This document shows, piece by piece, positions 51,301 to 62,800 of a stretch of 64,000 nucleotides of DNA. Source of the DNA: Apteryx mantelli. Taxonomy: Eukaryota; Chordata; Aves; Apterygiformes; Apterygidae. How positions within the stretch are numbered: the stretch's first letter is position 1; the number at the start of each line of letters is the position of its first letter. A program made the translations under genes and the position numbers. The stretch covers positions 28,262,553 through 28,326,552 of the forward strand of contig NC_089981.1 in assembly GCF_036417845.1 (NCBI RefSeq). Direction: 5' to 3'. The notes under the pieces were generated by a model. That model made no database searches and had not been told where the DNA came from. It was given only the letters and a program-made list of their open reading frames with translations.

Positions 51301-53043
51301 AAATGGTTTGTCCAACTCCGCCATCTGGTGTCACTCCGGAACCAAAGTGAGGAGCTGCACCTCGGCAGAAGTTAATAGAGACACACAGGTGCCACCTTCC
51401 AGAAAACATGCTTCTGTACCAACTTGAAGCATGTAAATCAACAGTCTGCCCTGAGGCCACATGCTCTTTACTGGGCCTTTGCTGGGCCCAGTACTTATGC
51501 CCTCACAGAATACTGTCTTTAGCATGCTATCAAAAAAAAAATCACTTACCATTTAGGTTTTCAGTGTGAGAATCATGCAATGGAACTACAAACCTGTAGA
51601 TCTACAGTGCTCATGAATCTATATTCACGCTGTTAAAGATCAAGAATACACAGTAACCATGGTCAAGTAGCTGTAGTATAAGAGTCGTGTGTGTGTGTTC
51701 AAGATGCAGAATGTTGTTTCAGCAGTAACATCAGCCTTAGTGCGCTTGAAATGTTACCCTGGGCAAATGAAATCAACGTCACTTAAGCTTACAATCACAT
51801 AAATATCAGGCTGTTAGCAGTACATAGAAGAAGCCATCAAACAGAAGAGTCTGAGTGGGTCAGCATACACCACACACAACTTGCAAGTTCTCTGTACTTT
51901 CATCAGCCTTACCTCTGGCTTGCTGAGTAGTCTTGGACAAAACTCTTTCTCTGCCTAGAAATGGAGTTGAAACTAGCCGCCTTTGTAAAGTGCTTTGGAG
52001 TGAAAAACCTAAGGTGAAAGGCAATGGTCATAAAACCAAAGGGATACATTTGTAAGGACTCATGTCTCTAAAACTTAGAGGAGGACACACACAGTGGGAT
52101 GGCAGGCAAAATGGATACAGTCCAAGGGGTTGTAATGACAGGATTTGAGTCTATGAATCATGACATAACTTGCTGATAGTGAGAATCTGGTGCATTAAAG
52201 CCAAATTTAAAATACTGGAGTAGGAAACTAAACAATGAAGATGATTTAAGTGAATTTTTATTTCAGATGAAACATCAAAAGCATTATGTACAAAAACAAA
52301 GAAAACAAAGCAAAACCTTCAAATAAAAAGTAATATATCACAAAAAAGAGAACGTGGGATGACCATCTTTTCAGTAACTTTGGTATCCTAGTTGCATAAC
52401 ACAAATGAAATTTGGAATATTTCAAACTATCTTTGAGGGAAAAAGAAAAATGTAAACCACAGCAAAGATGAGAACAATAAACTCAATCTTGGAACCTCCA
52501 CGCATCTTTAAGGTGAGAACAAGAGAAAATGAGACGATTAACGCTTATTATGGGAAGGAATAACTACACTACACTTTCATACCAGGCGGCAGAGCACTTT
52601 CCAGACGCAACGCACAACTAAGGACGGCTCGAAGAGAGGCCGGGCAGCGGAGCAGCACCTCGCGAGCCACGGGCCGCGGCCCCGCTCGGTTGCGCGGCGC
52701 CCCGCAGAGCCGCCGCCCCGCGCCGGGCTCACGCCTGAGTCACCGTCCACGGTTCAAGCTCGGTGCTCCGACCAGAAGCCGAAAACGGACCTCGGGGAGA
52801 CCAGGCCCCGACACCGGGGTACGGGCTGTTGGCGAGAAGCTATCCGCCCTCGCCTTAGCGGAGCCGCCACCGGCGGGGCCCCAGCAGCCTCTTACCCTCG
52901 GGCGGCGCGGGCGCTGCGAGCGGCGCAGCCCCGGGCTCCTGCCTCCCGCCACCCCGAGACAAGAAGGTCCGCGGCAGCAGCAGGGAGACGCAGAGCACCA
53001 GGCAGGAGACCATCGCCACCTTCCCGAAGGTCGAGTACGCCAT
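32891..53043 (-). CDS. RIC3: RIC3, chaperone of nicotinic acetylcholine receptors (complete, six exons)
   Basis: RIC3 is an ER membrane protein that promotes folding, assembly and export of nicotinic acetylcholine receptors (notably alpha7) and affects 5-HT3 receptors. Exons in transcript order are 53043-52896, 44451-44234, 42841-42763, 40736-40643, 34567-34422 and 33384-32891. All have GT-AG ends and join in frame into about 392 residues (human 369). In order: an N-terminal hydrophobic segment (MAYSTFGKVAMVSCLVLCVS), a Pro/Ala/Gly spacer, a second membrane segment (IIPIYGFGIFLYILYILFK), a coiled coil (ELTQLQEKLRETEEAMEKLI), a conserved region with APYMEDWEG, and an acidic tail ending ILRKRNTKGLE. 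Each block lines up with the human protein as I recall it. It faces TUB tail to tail, as in human. No break was seen. Confidence 0.97.
33385..34421 (-). other. RIC3 intron 5
   Basis: Non-coding. Near 33550-33600 it holds a relic (GCAAAATTCCACTGACTTTC then CAAGATTTCA) of the same palindromic repeat family as at 21777. Confidence 0.6.
34422..34567 (-). CDS. RIC3: RIC3 exon 5, with a tandem acceptor
   Basis: 146 nt encoding TQNVTTDQEKRLLQQLREIT, RVMKEGKFIDGISPEKEAEE and APYMEDWE, donor GAAG|gtaagc. The acceptor is TAGCAG (34573-34568), an NAGNAG. The inner AG gives D-R-T as in human; the outer would start the exon at 34570 and add one serine (D-S-R-T). Confidence 0.94.
34568..40642 (-). other. 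RIC3 intron 4
   Basis: 6.1 kb, no coding exon recognised. It holds a two-copy tandem duplication at 35984-36050. Just before the 5' splice site two copies of a TTTTTCCTGTAAAAAA-type segment lie at about 40540-40590. Confidence 0.6.
35984..36050. repeat. two-copy tandem duplication, 33-34-base unit
   Basis: Copy 1 (35984-36015) and copy 2 (36018-36050) share ACAGGTACTTT, ATGCT and ACAGATAAGGGAATG, differing by small indels, so the duplication is fairly recent. Confidence 0.85.
40643..40736 (-). CDS. RIC3: RIC3 exon 4: coiled coil
   Basis: 94 nt, acceptor gttttacag, donor GACAG|gtatgt. It encodes DYELTQLQEKLRETEEAMEK and LINRVGPNCD, the heptad-bearing coiled coil. The last two bases (AG) start a codon finished by exon 5. 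Confidence 0.95.
40737..44233 (-). other. RIC3 introns 2 and 3
   Basis: Introns 40737-42762 and 42842-44233. A possible reverse MIR-like piece lies at about 41605-41700 (gagttacttcctcccagtcac order). Otherwise nothing was recognised; a frame of about 134 codons at 43.3-43.7 kb has no support. Confidence 0.5.
42763..42841 (-). CDS. RIC3: RIC3 exon 3: short linker exon
   Basis: A 79-nt exon between acceptor cttaccag and donor ATCA|gtaagt. It encodes LSSKGKTATGERKCPPAVPG and NMKRKI, lining up with the human LSKGKTTAEDGKCYTAMPGN segment. It is too short to show as a long open frame; it was found by looking for the missing piece between exons 2 and 4, and both junctions fit in phase. Confidence 0.9.
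44234..44451 (-). CDS. RIC3: RIC3 exon 2: spacer and second membrane segment
   Basis: 218 nt after acceptor ttttgcag. It encodes KLGRFPPTMRYQVTPDSR, the conserved SHLAEAVAKAKAGGGG, then GRGLVGQIIPIYGFGIFLYI and LYILFK, donor AAG|gtgaga. The hydrophobic stretch is the transmembrane segment kept across RIC3 from nematodes to man. Confidence 0.96.
44452..52895 (-). other. RIC3 intron 1
   Basis: 8.4 kb first intron, AT-rich. It has A runs near 45439-45451, 46016-46031 and 46277-46291, a CATA/TATA microsatellite at 48289-48310, and a T run at 51190-51204. No coding exon was seen. Confidence 0.6.
52896..53043 (-). CDS. RIC3: RIC3 exon 1: start and first hydrophobic segment
   Basis: ATG at 53043 in a strong context (ggccgccATGG). 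It encodes MAYSTFGKVAMVSCLVLCVS and LLLPRTFLSRGGGRQE, then an Ala/Pro-rich run PGAAPLAAPAPPE that is longer than in human. The donor is GAGG|gtaag. The first segment acts as signal peptide or first membrane span in known RIC3 proteins. Confidence 0.95.
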
Positions 53044-53167
53044 GGCGGCCCGCAGCTGCCCCGCAGCACCGCCACCCCCCGCCCCGCGCGCGCCGAGGCA
53101 GAGCGCGGCCGTTAGTCAACAGTTATTCAACCGTTGCCCCCCCCCCCCGCGCGCTCTGAGCACGCGC

Positions 53168-53177
53168 GCGCATGCGC
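53168..53177. promoter_or_regulatory. NRF1-type palindromic site
   Basis: GCGCATGCGC, the perfect NRF1 palindrome, sits about 125 bases upstream of the RIC3 ATG inside the CpG island. NRF1 sites are typical of neuronal and housekeeping CpG promoters. Function here is inferred from position. Confidence 0.55.
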
Positions 53178-53708
53178 GCTGGCGCCGGCCCGTCAGGCTT
53201 CCCGTGGCGGGGGGGGACAACTAGCTACACCTGTGGCTTTTTTAGGCTATGACCCGTTTGGGTCCTCCATACCGAGCTGTTCCCCCGGTTTGAGCACACA
53301 GGACAGATGTGGGAGAATCCAGAACATATTTAAAGTTAATTCCGTTTACTGAGACTGTCAAAGAAATTTAAAAATCATAAACAGGCATATATTTTCAAGA
53401 GAGAGCTTGAAATGTGCAGCATATCGCCAATGAATTTGTTTAGGTTGCCACTATGCAAAGTCATCCTGAAGCTGCCTTCCCTCTAAAGTAACAATAAAAG
53501 AAAAGATGGGAGTAGAGAAAGAAGCTCATTGTTTGTACTTGTTCATTTTCACAGCCTAAAGCAAAAAACTGCCAGTCATGTCAAGTTAAATTATATGGTT
53601 TTGTATTTTCATTATATTTGTATTACACTGTATTACTGTGGTTGAATCAGACTATTTTCCATGGGGTCTGGGCTGTGACTACTGAATTTAACTCCTTTTA
53701 GGCAAGAG

Positions 53709-54020
53709 TTGCCCTTAATGAGGCTTGAGCGGAGCACAGAAGGACTCTGGCTCGCCCCGCGGACCTCTGCAGCAGCTGAATACCACAGACCCAGAAATGG
53801 CTACCAAGCTAATAGCCACTGCCTGAACCCTGGGAGCCAGGAGCGGCTCCTCCCGAGCCCTCCGCCTGAGGGACGGGGCAGCCCCTGGCCACCTTCCCGC
53901 TTGCTGCGATCGATCGGATTAACCCGGCTGGGCCGTCTCCTCCCACATGTTGGTCACTCGCCCGCCCATCCTCAGGCACCTCACGGTGGTCCTCCTGGGG
54001 CACTGCCACTGCTCCAGGGA
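53709..54020. promoter_or_regulatory. second GC-rich, CpG-bearing block
   Basis: About 300 bases of GC-rich sequence with many CpG (CGATCGATCGG, CTCGCCCGCCC and others) in otherwise AT-rich DNA, 0.7 kb upstream of RIC3. It could be a far promoter element, an alternative first exon or a decayed GC-rich repeat. Confidence 0.35.
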
Positions 54021-57000
54021 AGAAGAAAAGCAGTAACTACCTGTTTGGTGTCTTAATTATGCCTCTTCCCTGGACTTGCCAACAGCTCTTGATGTCTGAA
54101 GTGGGAAAGTCAGCAGGCAGGGGTAGGAGCATCACCCTGACTGTAAAAGTGTCATCGATCCACTTTCTAACAACAAATAATTCACTTGGTTTGTGATATG
54201 AAACATGCAATGGTTCCCTGGTAATGACCTACCGCCATGAACGGCAGCGCTGGTCTCTCCATTGAGACTGTTTGTGAGATTTTGCAGTTGCTTAGAATAG
54301 TCACTTCAGCATCTACAACATCAATCCTTAGTCAGGACAACAGCAGAAAACTTGACCACAGGGAGACCACTACTGGCCTGTCCCAGCACTCTTGTGCATC
54401 ATTTTTATTTCCATTTTAACCCTTGGGATGTGCAGGGAGGACAAAAAGCACCTACCAGAGGAGCACCACCACCTCAGCCTTTTGGGCTTTAGCTGCAGCT
54501 GTCAGAGGACAATTTCACCATTAGAAATGCTGTGGGCATTATCAAGCCAGCTGATTTAAAACATTGACATCTGGGGGCTTCCTTCATTATTAGGTTTGGA
54601 TGAAGTAGGTTGCCCTTCTGCTCCTACCTTCTTCCTAACAAGATCGCTGGAAGAAAAAAACAAACTCTTACAGCAGTTTTCCCAGCATTTTTCCCATTCA
54701 AAGCCAAAGAGGAGTGGAGAGACCAATGCTCTAAAATTAACTTTTCACACAAAATCACCAGCTTTCTGATTCAAGTGTGGCAGTTGTGCCATGACCACTC
54801 AAGAAACCTACAGCAGCCCAGTGTCAAAACAAGGAGTTTAATGCTGGAACTATATGTAGAGACTGCACAGATGCAACAACTCTTTGCAAAGTCTTTAATC
54901 ATCAAGAATTATGTAAAAAAAGAATGAGAAAGGAGGACTTAACAAAACTCTTTTGTCTTCTGCACCCAAATATAGACCTCCTCCAGTGAAAGTTTAAGAT
55001 ATAAGAGACTTGGACTTCACAAAAAATACCAGGTCCAGTCCTGTGTCTATGGAAGTCATTGGCAAGATCTTTTTGATTCAAGTTGCCCTAATAATCTAAA
55101 ACAACTATGAAAATAGGATCCTAACAAAGGAGATCAAGATGTTTTATATAATTTTACCTCTGGTAAGGTCAAACAATACTCAGCAATTCTGAAAAACAGG
55201 AAAGGCATGAATATTCAAGCATGTTTACTGATAATTTAGCAAAAATAAAAATAAAATGAATGAGTTGAATGAATCAGTTTAAGCTGTTTTTTTTTTATCT
55301 GCTCATTCTTGACTGGCCACTTCTAAATTGATATAAAAATTAAAAAAAATTGATATCAGTGTAAATTAGGAACAGCGTCCTTAACTTAATCAAACTACAG
55401 TGCAAACTAGCACATGGCTCGAGAACCTCCTCATATGTCTAGCCCATGCTAAAATATGTGCCAACACAATATCTGTCATCTAACTTAGGTTGGAGTGTAG
55501 GTACTTGCTGCAAACACACTTCTCATTGCAGTGCAGCCTAATAGTGAAGGGCCAAATGCTGCAGTCTGAATTAACTTCAAACTCCAGTAGAGAGCCTGAG
55601 AGCTTTTTTCTGAGAAAAGGTGAAATGCCAAATCCTAACACAGTCCTGGTAATTCCCAAATCTGTTGATTAGCAGTAGAACAAATGAAAATCAGTGGTTA
55701 TATTGCATCCGCGCTATTTGCCGAGAAAGCCTCTGTGATATGTTGCTCTCTCTAGTCTACAAAGAGGATTTTTGTGCATAGTGCAGGAGTGTGGGTGGTA
55801 GATTTTTGCAGTGCACTAGGACAGTGCTAAGAAGAGGTAGAAATGGGTCACATCCTTTGTGCCTTCTGTGGTGACCCTAGTGCTGCACTGGTTGCCTGGA
55901 AGAAGGATGTGGTTTCTTGCCTTCTCTGCATGAGCAAACCTCTTTGGCATATCTTCAGTTCTTCTCCATATTGAGAAATGGAGGATTTAACCCTAAATTG
56001 TACTGAGCAGTACTGACTTAAATGATGCCTGCTTGTTTTCCAACTCCATGGTGAGTTTAGAATGGTACAAGGTAACAGATGGGATTGCTTACAAACTATG
56101 ATCAGGAGCGCATTAAAGGGGTTGGTTTAACCTCTGGTCCAGGTGATGGCTTGCAGAAGGAAGACCCTTTCCCTGCATCTTCCCTGCTGCCATTAATCAG
56201 CAGAAAGGAAGCTCAAACTTGAATTCTTTGGGCCCTTCTGTCACAAAAATAAGTAGTCTTCTGCTCCAATTAATTAAACAAATTGATATAAATTCCCCGC
56301 TTAAATTGTACTTTGCATATCCATAATCTCTGCACTACATTTTATGTATACTTTACCCTTGGGTAAAAATTTGTGAGCATATAAATGCTTTCTCATATAA
56401 TCTTGCTAAAGCACGCTCTTGCCTATAAATATTCATACCACTGCCAAAACATTTGCAAGCTTTCCCCAAAGGTGAAATATGTGTAATGTACTTTGCCTTC
56501 TGGGTATAAATATTATCCAATACATTTTGGTTAATATGAATACACTAATTATTCTTGTAACCCTTTTTAAAAGGGTCATCCTCATGATGTGAATTTTTTA
56601 AAAATGTAATTACAGTAATTGGATACTTAATCTAATTAAAATTGGCTTTATCTTTAATGGGAATTTTTCTAAAGAGGCAGAATGACAATTGACTTTCTGA
56701 TAATCACTGTTTTCTTTCAGCTAGAGGATGCATTTAGTATAGCAGGAACCAGAGAACATGGCCTCTTTACTATATGCCAGCCACCTTTAGAGCCAGTTAA
56801 ACTATAATTTTATCCATTACTGGCAAAACTTTTACTTCACTTATAAATAAAAGTTCTGCATCCTGAGTATTGATTTCACTGTGGCTTGGATACAGATAAT
56901 TTAAAGAGTACATACAGTACTGACTACTTTGCAAAGCCCCCCTTAAAGAACATGACCTACAGAAGACTGTGCCAGGACATCACAAAGCCTTTGTCTTTGA

Positions 57001-57928
57001 GGATTCATGTCACTAGCTTCATATAGCTGTGATGTATACAATTTTATTTGGGACATGTTTTGTATCAAGTACTGGGAAATAGGTACTTCTCAGATATAAT
57101 TCACCTGACTGTAGGTAGAGATTTACTTTCAGATGTGATGAAATGCAACATATTTTTCCCCATTGGCGATAAAGAGTGCATGAAGTGTCTTGCCCAGAGA
57201 TAGGTGGCCACCTTGCAGTTGTGAATATGGGATCAGATGAATCCCACCAAGCGAGAAGCAACAAAAAAACCTTTCTTTGAAGCACATCATTAATTCACTC
57301 AGGAAGTGGAAAAGAGAATACCAACATCAGAAACCAGATGAGATAAAAAAAGTTTTGGTCAACCTGGCAGCTGGGCTGAAAGAGCTAAAAAATTGCCTTG
57401 AGAAAGAAATGAAAATGGAGGTTCCTTGATAACATAGAAGATTTTGAATGGTTTGCGTGAAATAGTTCAAAATCTCCACTGTTTTCGCTCAGCGCAAGCC
57501 CTTGACGTATGGTTTTAATCCAGTCATCAGGATGAGCTAACCAGAGCACAACTAATATCAATGTCTGGAGAGCACAGCTTCAGGCTGAAATATCTGGAAA
57601 CAGGTCTGCTGCTGCCCCTTTCAGGCGCTTTGCTTCCAGCAAAGGGCATTACTGGAAGCCAGGAAAGAGAGCTCCTAAGCAAATCAACAGTTTTGTAGGT
57701 TTAACTTGTAACTAGTATGTCTCTCATAGGATAGTCTGTTCTCACATGGCTGAAGACACACAAGGTGAAAATAGAGATCTTTCGCTGAGGAACTAGCCAT
57801 TGTTGACTAAGAAGGTTAATCATCTACAGTATGTTTCAGCACCAGTCTGTGAATAATGTAGATCATAGAAAAGAGGAAGAGCTCGTGACATTTAGGTATT
57901 GAGAAAAATCATTAATTTTGGAGTGAAA

Positions 57929-57992
57929 TTAGCAATAATGAAAATTATTAGCAATAATTAGCAATTATTAGCAATAATTATTAGCAATAATG
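57929..57992. repeat. TTAGCAAT minisatellite, five copies
   Basis: TTAGCAAT begins at 57929, 57948, 57958, 57968 and 57981, separated by short AT spacers. Confidence 0.85.
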
Positions 57993-59810
57993 AAAAGAAA
58001 CGGTACACTTAAGTGTGTACTTAGTATTGGGAAAAGTTGATCACAAAATGAGCCCATAACTTCAGAGGTGTCCAGGAAAGCCTCTAGCTTTGTTTGAGAA
58101 CTACCGGCAGTCTGGAACTGTAGTTTTCAGCTTATTAAAAACATCTGCCCTATGAAAACCCTTTATGTTGAGAACATGGCAAAACATGCCATTGCCCATC
58201 AGTCAGTTTTATCAAAGTGATAACTTTGTGTAAGCTAAACCACTGGATCAAGGACTGATGACACCATCTGATAACCTTCACTGAGTTAAAGCTGCCAGAT
58301 TGAAATTAAACATGAAGGTAATGTTGTATTTCAAAGAGATCATTTACCTTTGGTCCTTTCAACAGGGGGAACTTTTAGTGACCAAAAGAACAGTGAATTA
58401 ATTGGTAACCGATCATCTACCAGACATACACAGATATTGAGAATTTGGGAAGGCTGTGTTGCTATTACGGAAAATCCACTTGTAGGTCCAGCAGTATTTC
58501 AGCAATGTTGCAGAGAGGGAGAAGAGGAAGCTACTGTAATGGCCATGAGTGAATTTTAATATTTGTGGAGCTGAAGACCTTTGTGGTTAATGTTTACACT
58601 TTGGGGCCACTAGCAGCTAATGAATGCAGAGGAATTGAGTGGATAATGGCCAATTATGAAAAACTAAGTTCTTTGGAAAAATACTTTTGGACTGTCTTAG
58701 GAATTCCTGGCTCTATCAACACGGTCAGTTCGAACCATGCTCCTTGCAGTAGCTCTTGACTAAGGAATCTTGGCAGATGCCTGTCTGCCCACTTAGGAGA
58801 AGAGAAACCCTTTGATTTTGCAATCTGTCTTGGGTAAAATCTCTGCATTGCTGATGTTCTCTCCAGATAGGCTTATTGGGAAACTAATTTCAAACATTGC
58901 CCTAAGCATAAGAGAAAAGTATTGGCTGCTGAAGGGAATAAATGTACTCAGGGAAAAAAAAAGTCTATTGCCTCTCTTTTCTTCTTTGCAGACATACAAA
59001 TGTTCCTTGTCTTTCAGTGGTACAGCTGCAGGAATAGACTGCCAGGTAACTGACCTTGGCGTGTATATCCCCTTAGAATACCACAGGAAAAGAGGTGGGG
59101 GTTTTTTTGGTCTAAGAGAAAACTTGAAGCTTAAAGAAAACTTCTTGTAGATTCGGAAAAAAATCCTCTTGGATATTGGTAGAAGTCTCCACTAGTTATA
59201 CTGGATTTGTTTAAGAGAAAATAGAATCCTGAGGCTATATCATGATTTTAAAATGCAAGGGCAGTCTGAAGTTACAAAAATCTTAGCGAGTCTATGAGAA
59301 AGCTTCTGTTCGGTGTGATGTAAAATTCTTGTGGAGGAAATTAGGTGTTTCTGATAAAAAGGAAAATCCTCACAAGACCAGAAGGACTCGTATACATGAC
59401 TTGTGCTTTGCTTTGACTGCAGTCAAAGAAAGTGGGTGCCAATCCTATTATCCACAGGATTATTTCAGGAAGCAATTTGATACTACGCACAGTAAGCAAT
59501 GAACAGGCTGGACAGCTACGTTCTAGTGAATTCATTTTCAGCAGATTTGGAATCTTGCATGCATCACAAGCAGAAAAAAAAGATTCAAATCCAAAGTATT
59601 ATTGAGAGGCTGTGCAATTTTTGGATATCCATGAGGCCAGCATCCCTGCAGCATACCCACAATATGAGAGAATGAGGGAACAGCTCAGCTGGAGATGTAT
59701 GTGGCTGGCTGACTGAGCAGCCAACATACCCCTGTTCCAGCCCTGCAAAAATGGGAGTGGGACCAGGCTGAGCCACGTGTGGTGGGAATGCAGCCCTGCT
59801 AGAACAGAGC

Positions 59811-59888
59811 ACAAATGGCAATAATTCAGCTGCAGCTCCCTCCCACAGCACAAATGGTGGTAATTCAGAAGCAGCTGCCCCCCAGCAG
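59811..59888. repeat. two-copy 39-base tandem duplication
   Basis: ACAAATGGCAATAATTCAGC (59811) and ACAAATGGTGGTAATTCAGA (59850) head two diverged copies, each followed by GCAGCTCCC or GCAGCTGCC. This explains the repeated peptide pattern of the chance minus-strand frame there. Confidence 0.75.
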
Positions 59889-62800
59889 AGAGAGAACAAT
59901 TCCAAGAAGATTGGGTGAAAAGCAAAGCTTGTTTTTGACTGATAGTGGAAAAATAGCCTGACAACAAGGCATGATAAATTTGAATGTAATTACAATTGTA
60001 TTCTAATTTGGGAGGGGAGAGGGAGTAGTGTAAAATGCATGGGCTAGGATACCTGAGTTACAATACCTGAGAAGTGCAAGTGAGGAAGGATTTCATCTTT
60101 TGGAGGTGGCCAAAATTCTGTAATTAGAGAAAACAGTAAGAAACTGTTTAGCTGAAACAAGAAGAGTCTTCCCCCAACCTGTTTCACGCTGCAAAAAGAC
60201 AAGGCTTGCTTGGCATAGCTGGGCATGGAGGGGAATTTCAGCCCTGCTTGAGAGAAAATGTGTCAGATCAGCTGCTTGCCTCACCTGCCCATGTGAGGCT
60301 CACATGCTGCTCTCCCCCTTGTTTTTGCAAAAGGCATCTGAGGCAGAAAAGACCCCTCCACCGAGCCCAGACCTGTTTTTCTGCCCCAGGCAATGGGGTA
60401 TCTCATCTCAGCTCCCACCCCAATAAGTTGAGGCTGAGAAGAGTCCAAGAGGTTCTTGTTAGAGGTCCTCCGAGGCCTGAAGGACCGTCTGAGCAGCCAG
60501 AGGACCAAGAAAATTCATGGAAAAGCTGGTGTTGGGGCAGAGAAGAAGTGGGGATCCGGGCAAATGTAAAAGCTGGGTAGAAGAACTAATGCCAAGCCTA
60601 GAGACGAGGAGGTGCAGCTGGACTTGAGGAGGTCCTTCAGCAGCAGCCAAAATCACCACTTAATAAATTGGTAGGCTAGTCAACACTAATTATCAGAGGG
60701 TTGCTCAGGAAAGGCCAAGGAAGCAGACTCAAAGTACAATACAATCCCCTTTCAGATGAAAAACAGTACAATCTTCTTTACTTTTAAAAATCCCATGATC
60801 TGGAAGTGCCTGATTCTGGGTTACTGACTGTTTGGGGCATTAGGGTAAGTAATATTGCATTGTTTTTTGTTGTGCAAGTCATGATGCATTTAGGGAACTT
60901 ATGTTTCGTAAAGAAACACCAGACCGCTGGAGCACCTAACTGTTCTCACCATCGCCTCTTGACAGAAACAGTGCATGATGCTCCAAACATCACATCCATT
61001 TTTGTTCTTCAGCCAAATCCTTTGATAATGCAGAGTCACGCAGCCATTTTTAACATTAAAACCAGATGTTTCAGCAGCTCTTTTAATTCTTTAAATTTGG
61101 GGAGAGAGGAGGGTATACCACTTAACCTCTTGCTCATGAAGTTTCCTTCATCCCAAGGTGAAAAATTTGGAAGCACAACTTCTGTTTCTCCAGAAGATGG
61201 CAGTGCCACTACAGAAAAGAGCCAAGCAGCTCAGCTCCTAAGGTGACTGTTCTATAATTTGCCAGCTCAGAACTCATATATAACAAGTTTTGATTTTTTT
61301 TTAAATAGATGATCAGATAATTATACTTCAATGACTGTCAAAAGCAATAATGATAGCACTCATTACAACTTTAAAGTGTGCCTGGTTTCCCAAGGGCTCA
61401 CAACAAACGTTAATTCATCTGAATGGAAACAGGAGACATAATTAGGCAGTAACTCATTTCTATCACATATAGTGTATGCTATAATTAATTTTTGCTACAC
61501 GTGTTCTCACTGGCTGCTGAGCTGTCCTCCTAACACCCATCTCATATACACCTACCTGGGGTAAATACAGGTGTTGCAATACTTGCAGTACCAGGTAAGT
61601 GGCTGTTAAACGCTGAATTCAATCCGAGGGAATGGAGTGGCACTTCTGGCAGCACTTGGAGGATCTGAAGAATAAAGCAGGCAAATAGATGTATTGAAAA
61701 TTAATAAGGAATACAGCACTGCACCAGATGCAGCAGTATGCTAACTACATTGCTAAACAGATTGCAATATGCTAACTAGACCGTCTAAAATATATTCAGC
61801 CTGCTTTCATGAACTGTGTGAGCTGATGCTTTTAATTTTCAGGTTGCGCTTGATTTCTGATTATTTTTGTCACATAGTATTTCAAGGATTTTGTGTTATG
61901 ATTACATATGATTTACTAAAAATAACGGATCAATGAAAAGATGCAGAACTTACTGTGCTTCTCTTTCCATTCATTTATTATACTTTTATAAGTCTTTCAT
62001 TACAAAAAAGGCTCTATTCACACTAAAAAGGCTACCTACCAGTTCAGTGAGAAGAAGGCAAGCAAAGAGTTATCCTACACCCTGCTAACATATTCACATA
62101 AAACTCATCCAATTTTGTTAAGACCTTTTGTAGAGAATCAAAAGTTAGTGAAGATTGTATTGTAATTCCTCTTCCTGACCTGAAAGTCACGCAGCTGGAT
62201 TCAAGTAGGCCAGAAATGTGTGCTTTACAGAAACACCCTGTGTTTTTTTTTTCCCCAAGCTCTGAAAGTTTATACTGCTGACCCTGCCCTCCATACCAAC
62301 AGCTGAGTCTCTAGTAGGAACTCATGACAGAAGACAATTTGTCGCAACAGTCAGATAGTCAGCTGGAGGAAAGAACTACCTGGTTTTATCAATGCCAACC
62401 TATATGTTTTCCTTCTAATGGGGCAAAAGTTACATATTGCTCACTAGGTCTTAAAGATTCTAGTTTTGTGGGACACCATCAAAATTTAAATACCGCAGAG
62501 GTAAATAATGTGCTGCTTGATCCAACAGCACCTTTCGAAGTCAATGTAGAAATGTTCATTAGCATCAGTGAGATTTGGATCAGATGCTTATTTCCTTAGT
62601 CAGAGGTAATATAATGTAATTGGCTGGTCAACAGAGGTTGCAAGCATGAAGAACGCAGAACCTTGAGCTATGTATCAGCTAAGAGCAGGTAAGCATGAAG
62701 GAAAAGCCGTATTTCTTACAAGTGCTCTCGGCTATGGAAACTTTGTGTTGAGAAACCTTCATGCATTTTGTCAACATTGTGAGCATGCATGTCGTATGAT

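Larger units (their letters stand above)
52600..53220 (-). promoter_or_regulatory. CpG-island promoter of RIC3
   Basis: A block very rich in G+C and CpG spans exon 1 and its 5' side, unlike the AT-rich flanks. It includes GC-box-like CCCCGCCCCGCGCG around 53075-53090 and a C run at 53137-53148. No TATA box is seen near the ATG, so a CpG-type dispersed start is likely. Confidence 0.8.

Noticed and set aside
58350..59150. Cluster of open frames that might be a decayed retroviral or other gene
   Set aside because: Frames differ, no protease, polymerase or envelope motif, and no LTR-like flanks were seen.
60806..61246. Open frame of 146 codons on the plus strand
   Set aside because: No domain, no splice signals or promoter, biased composition; expected by chance in this much DNA.
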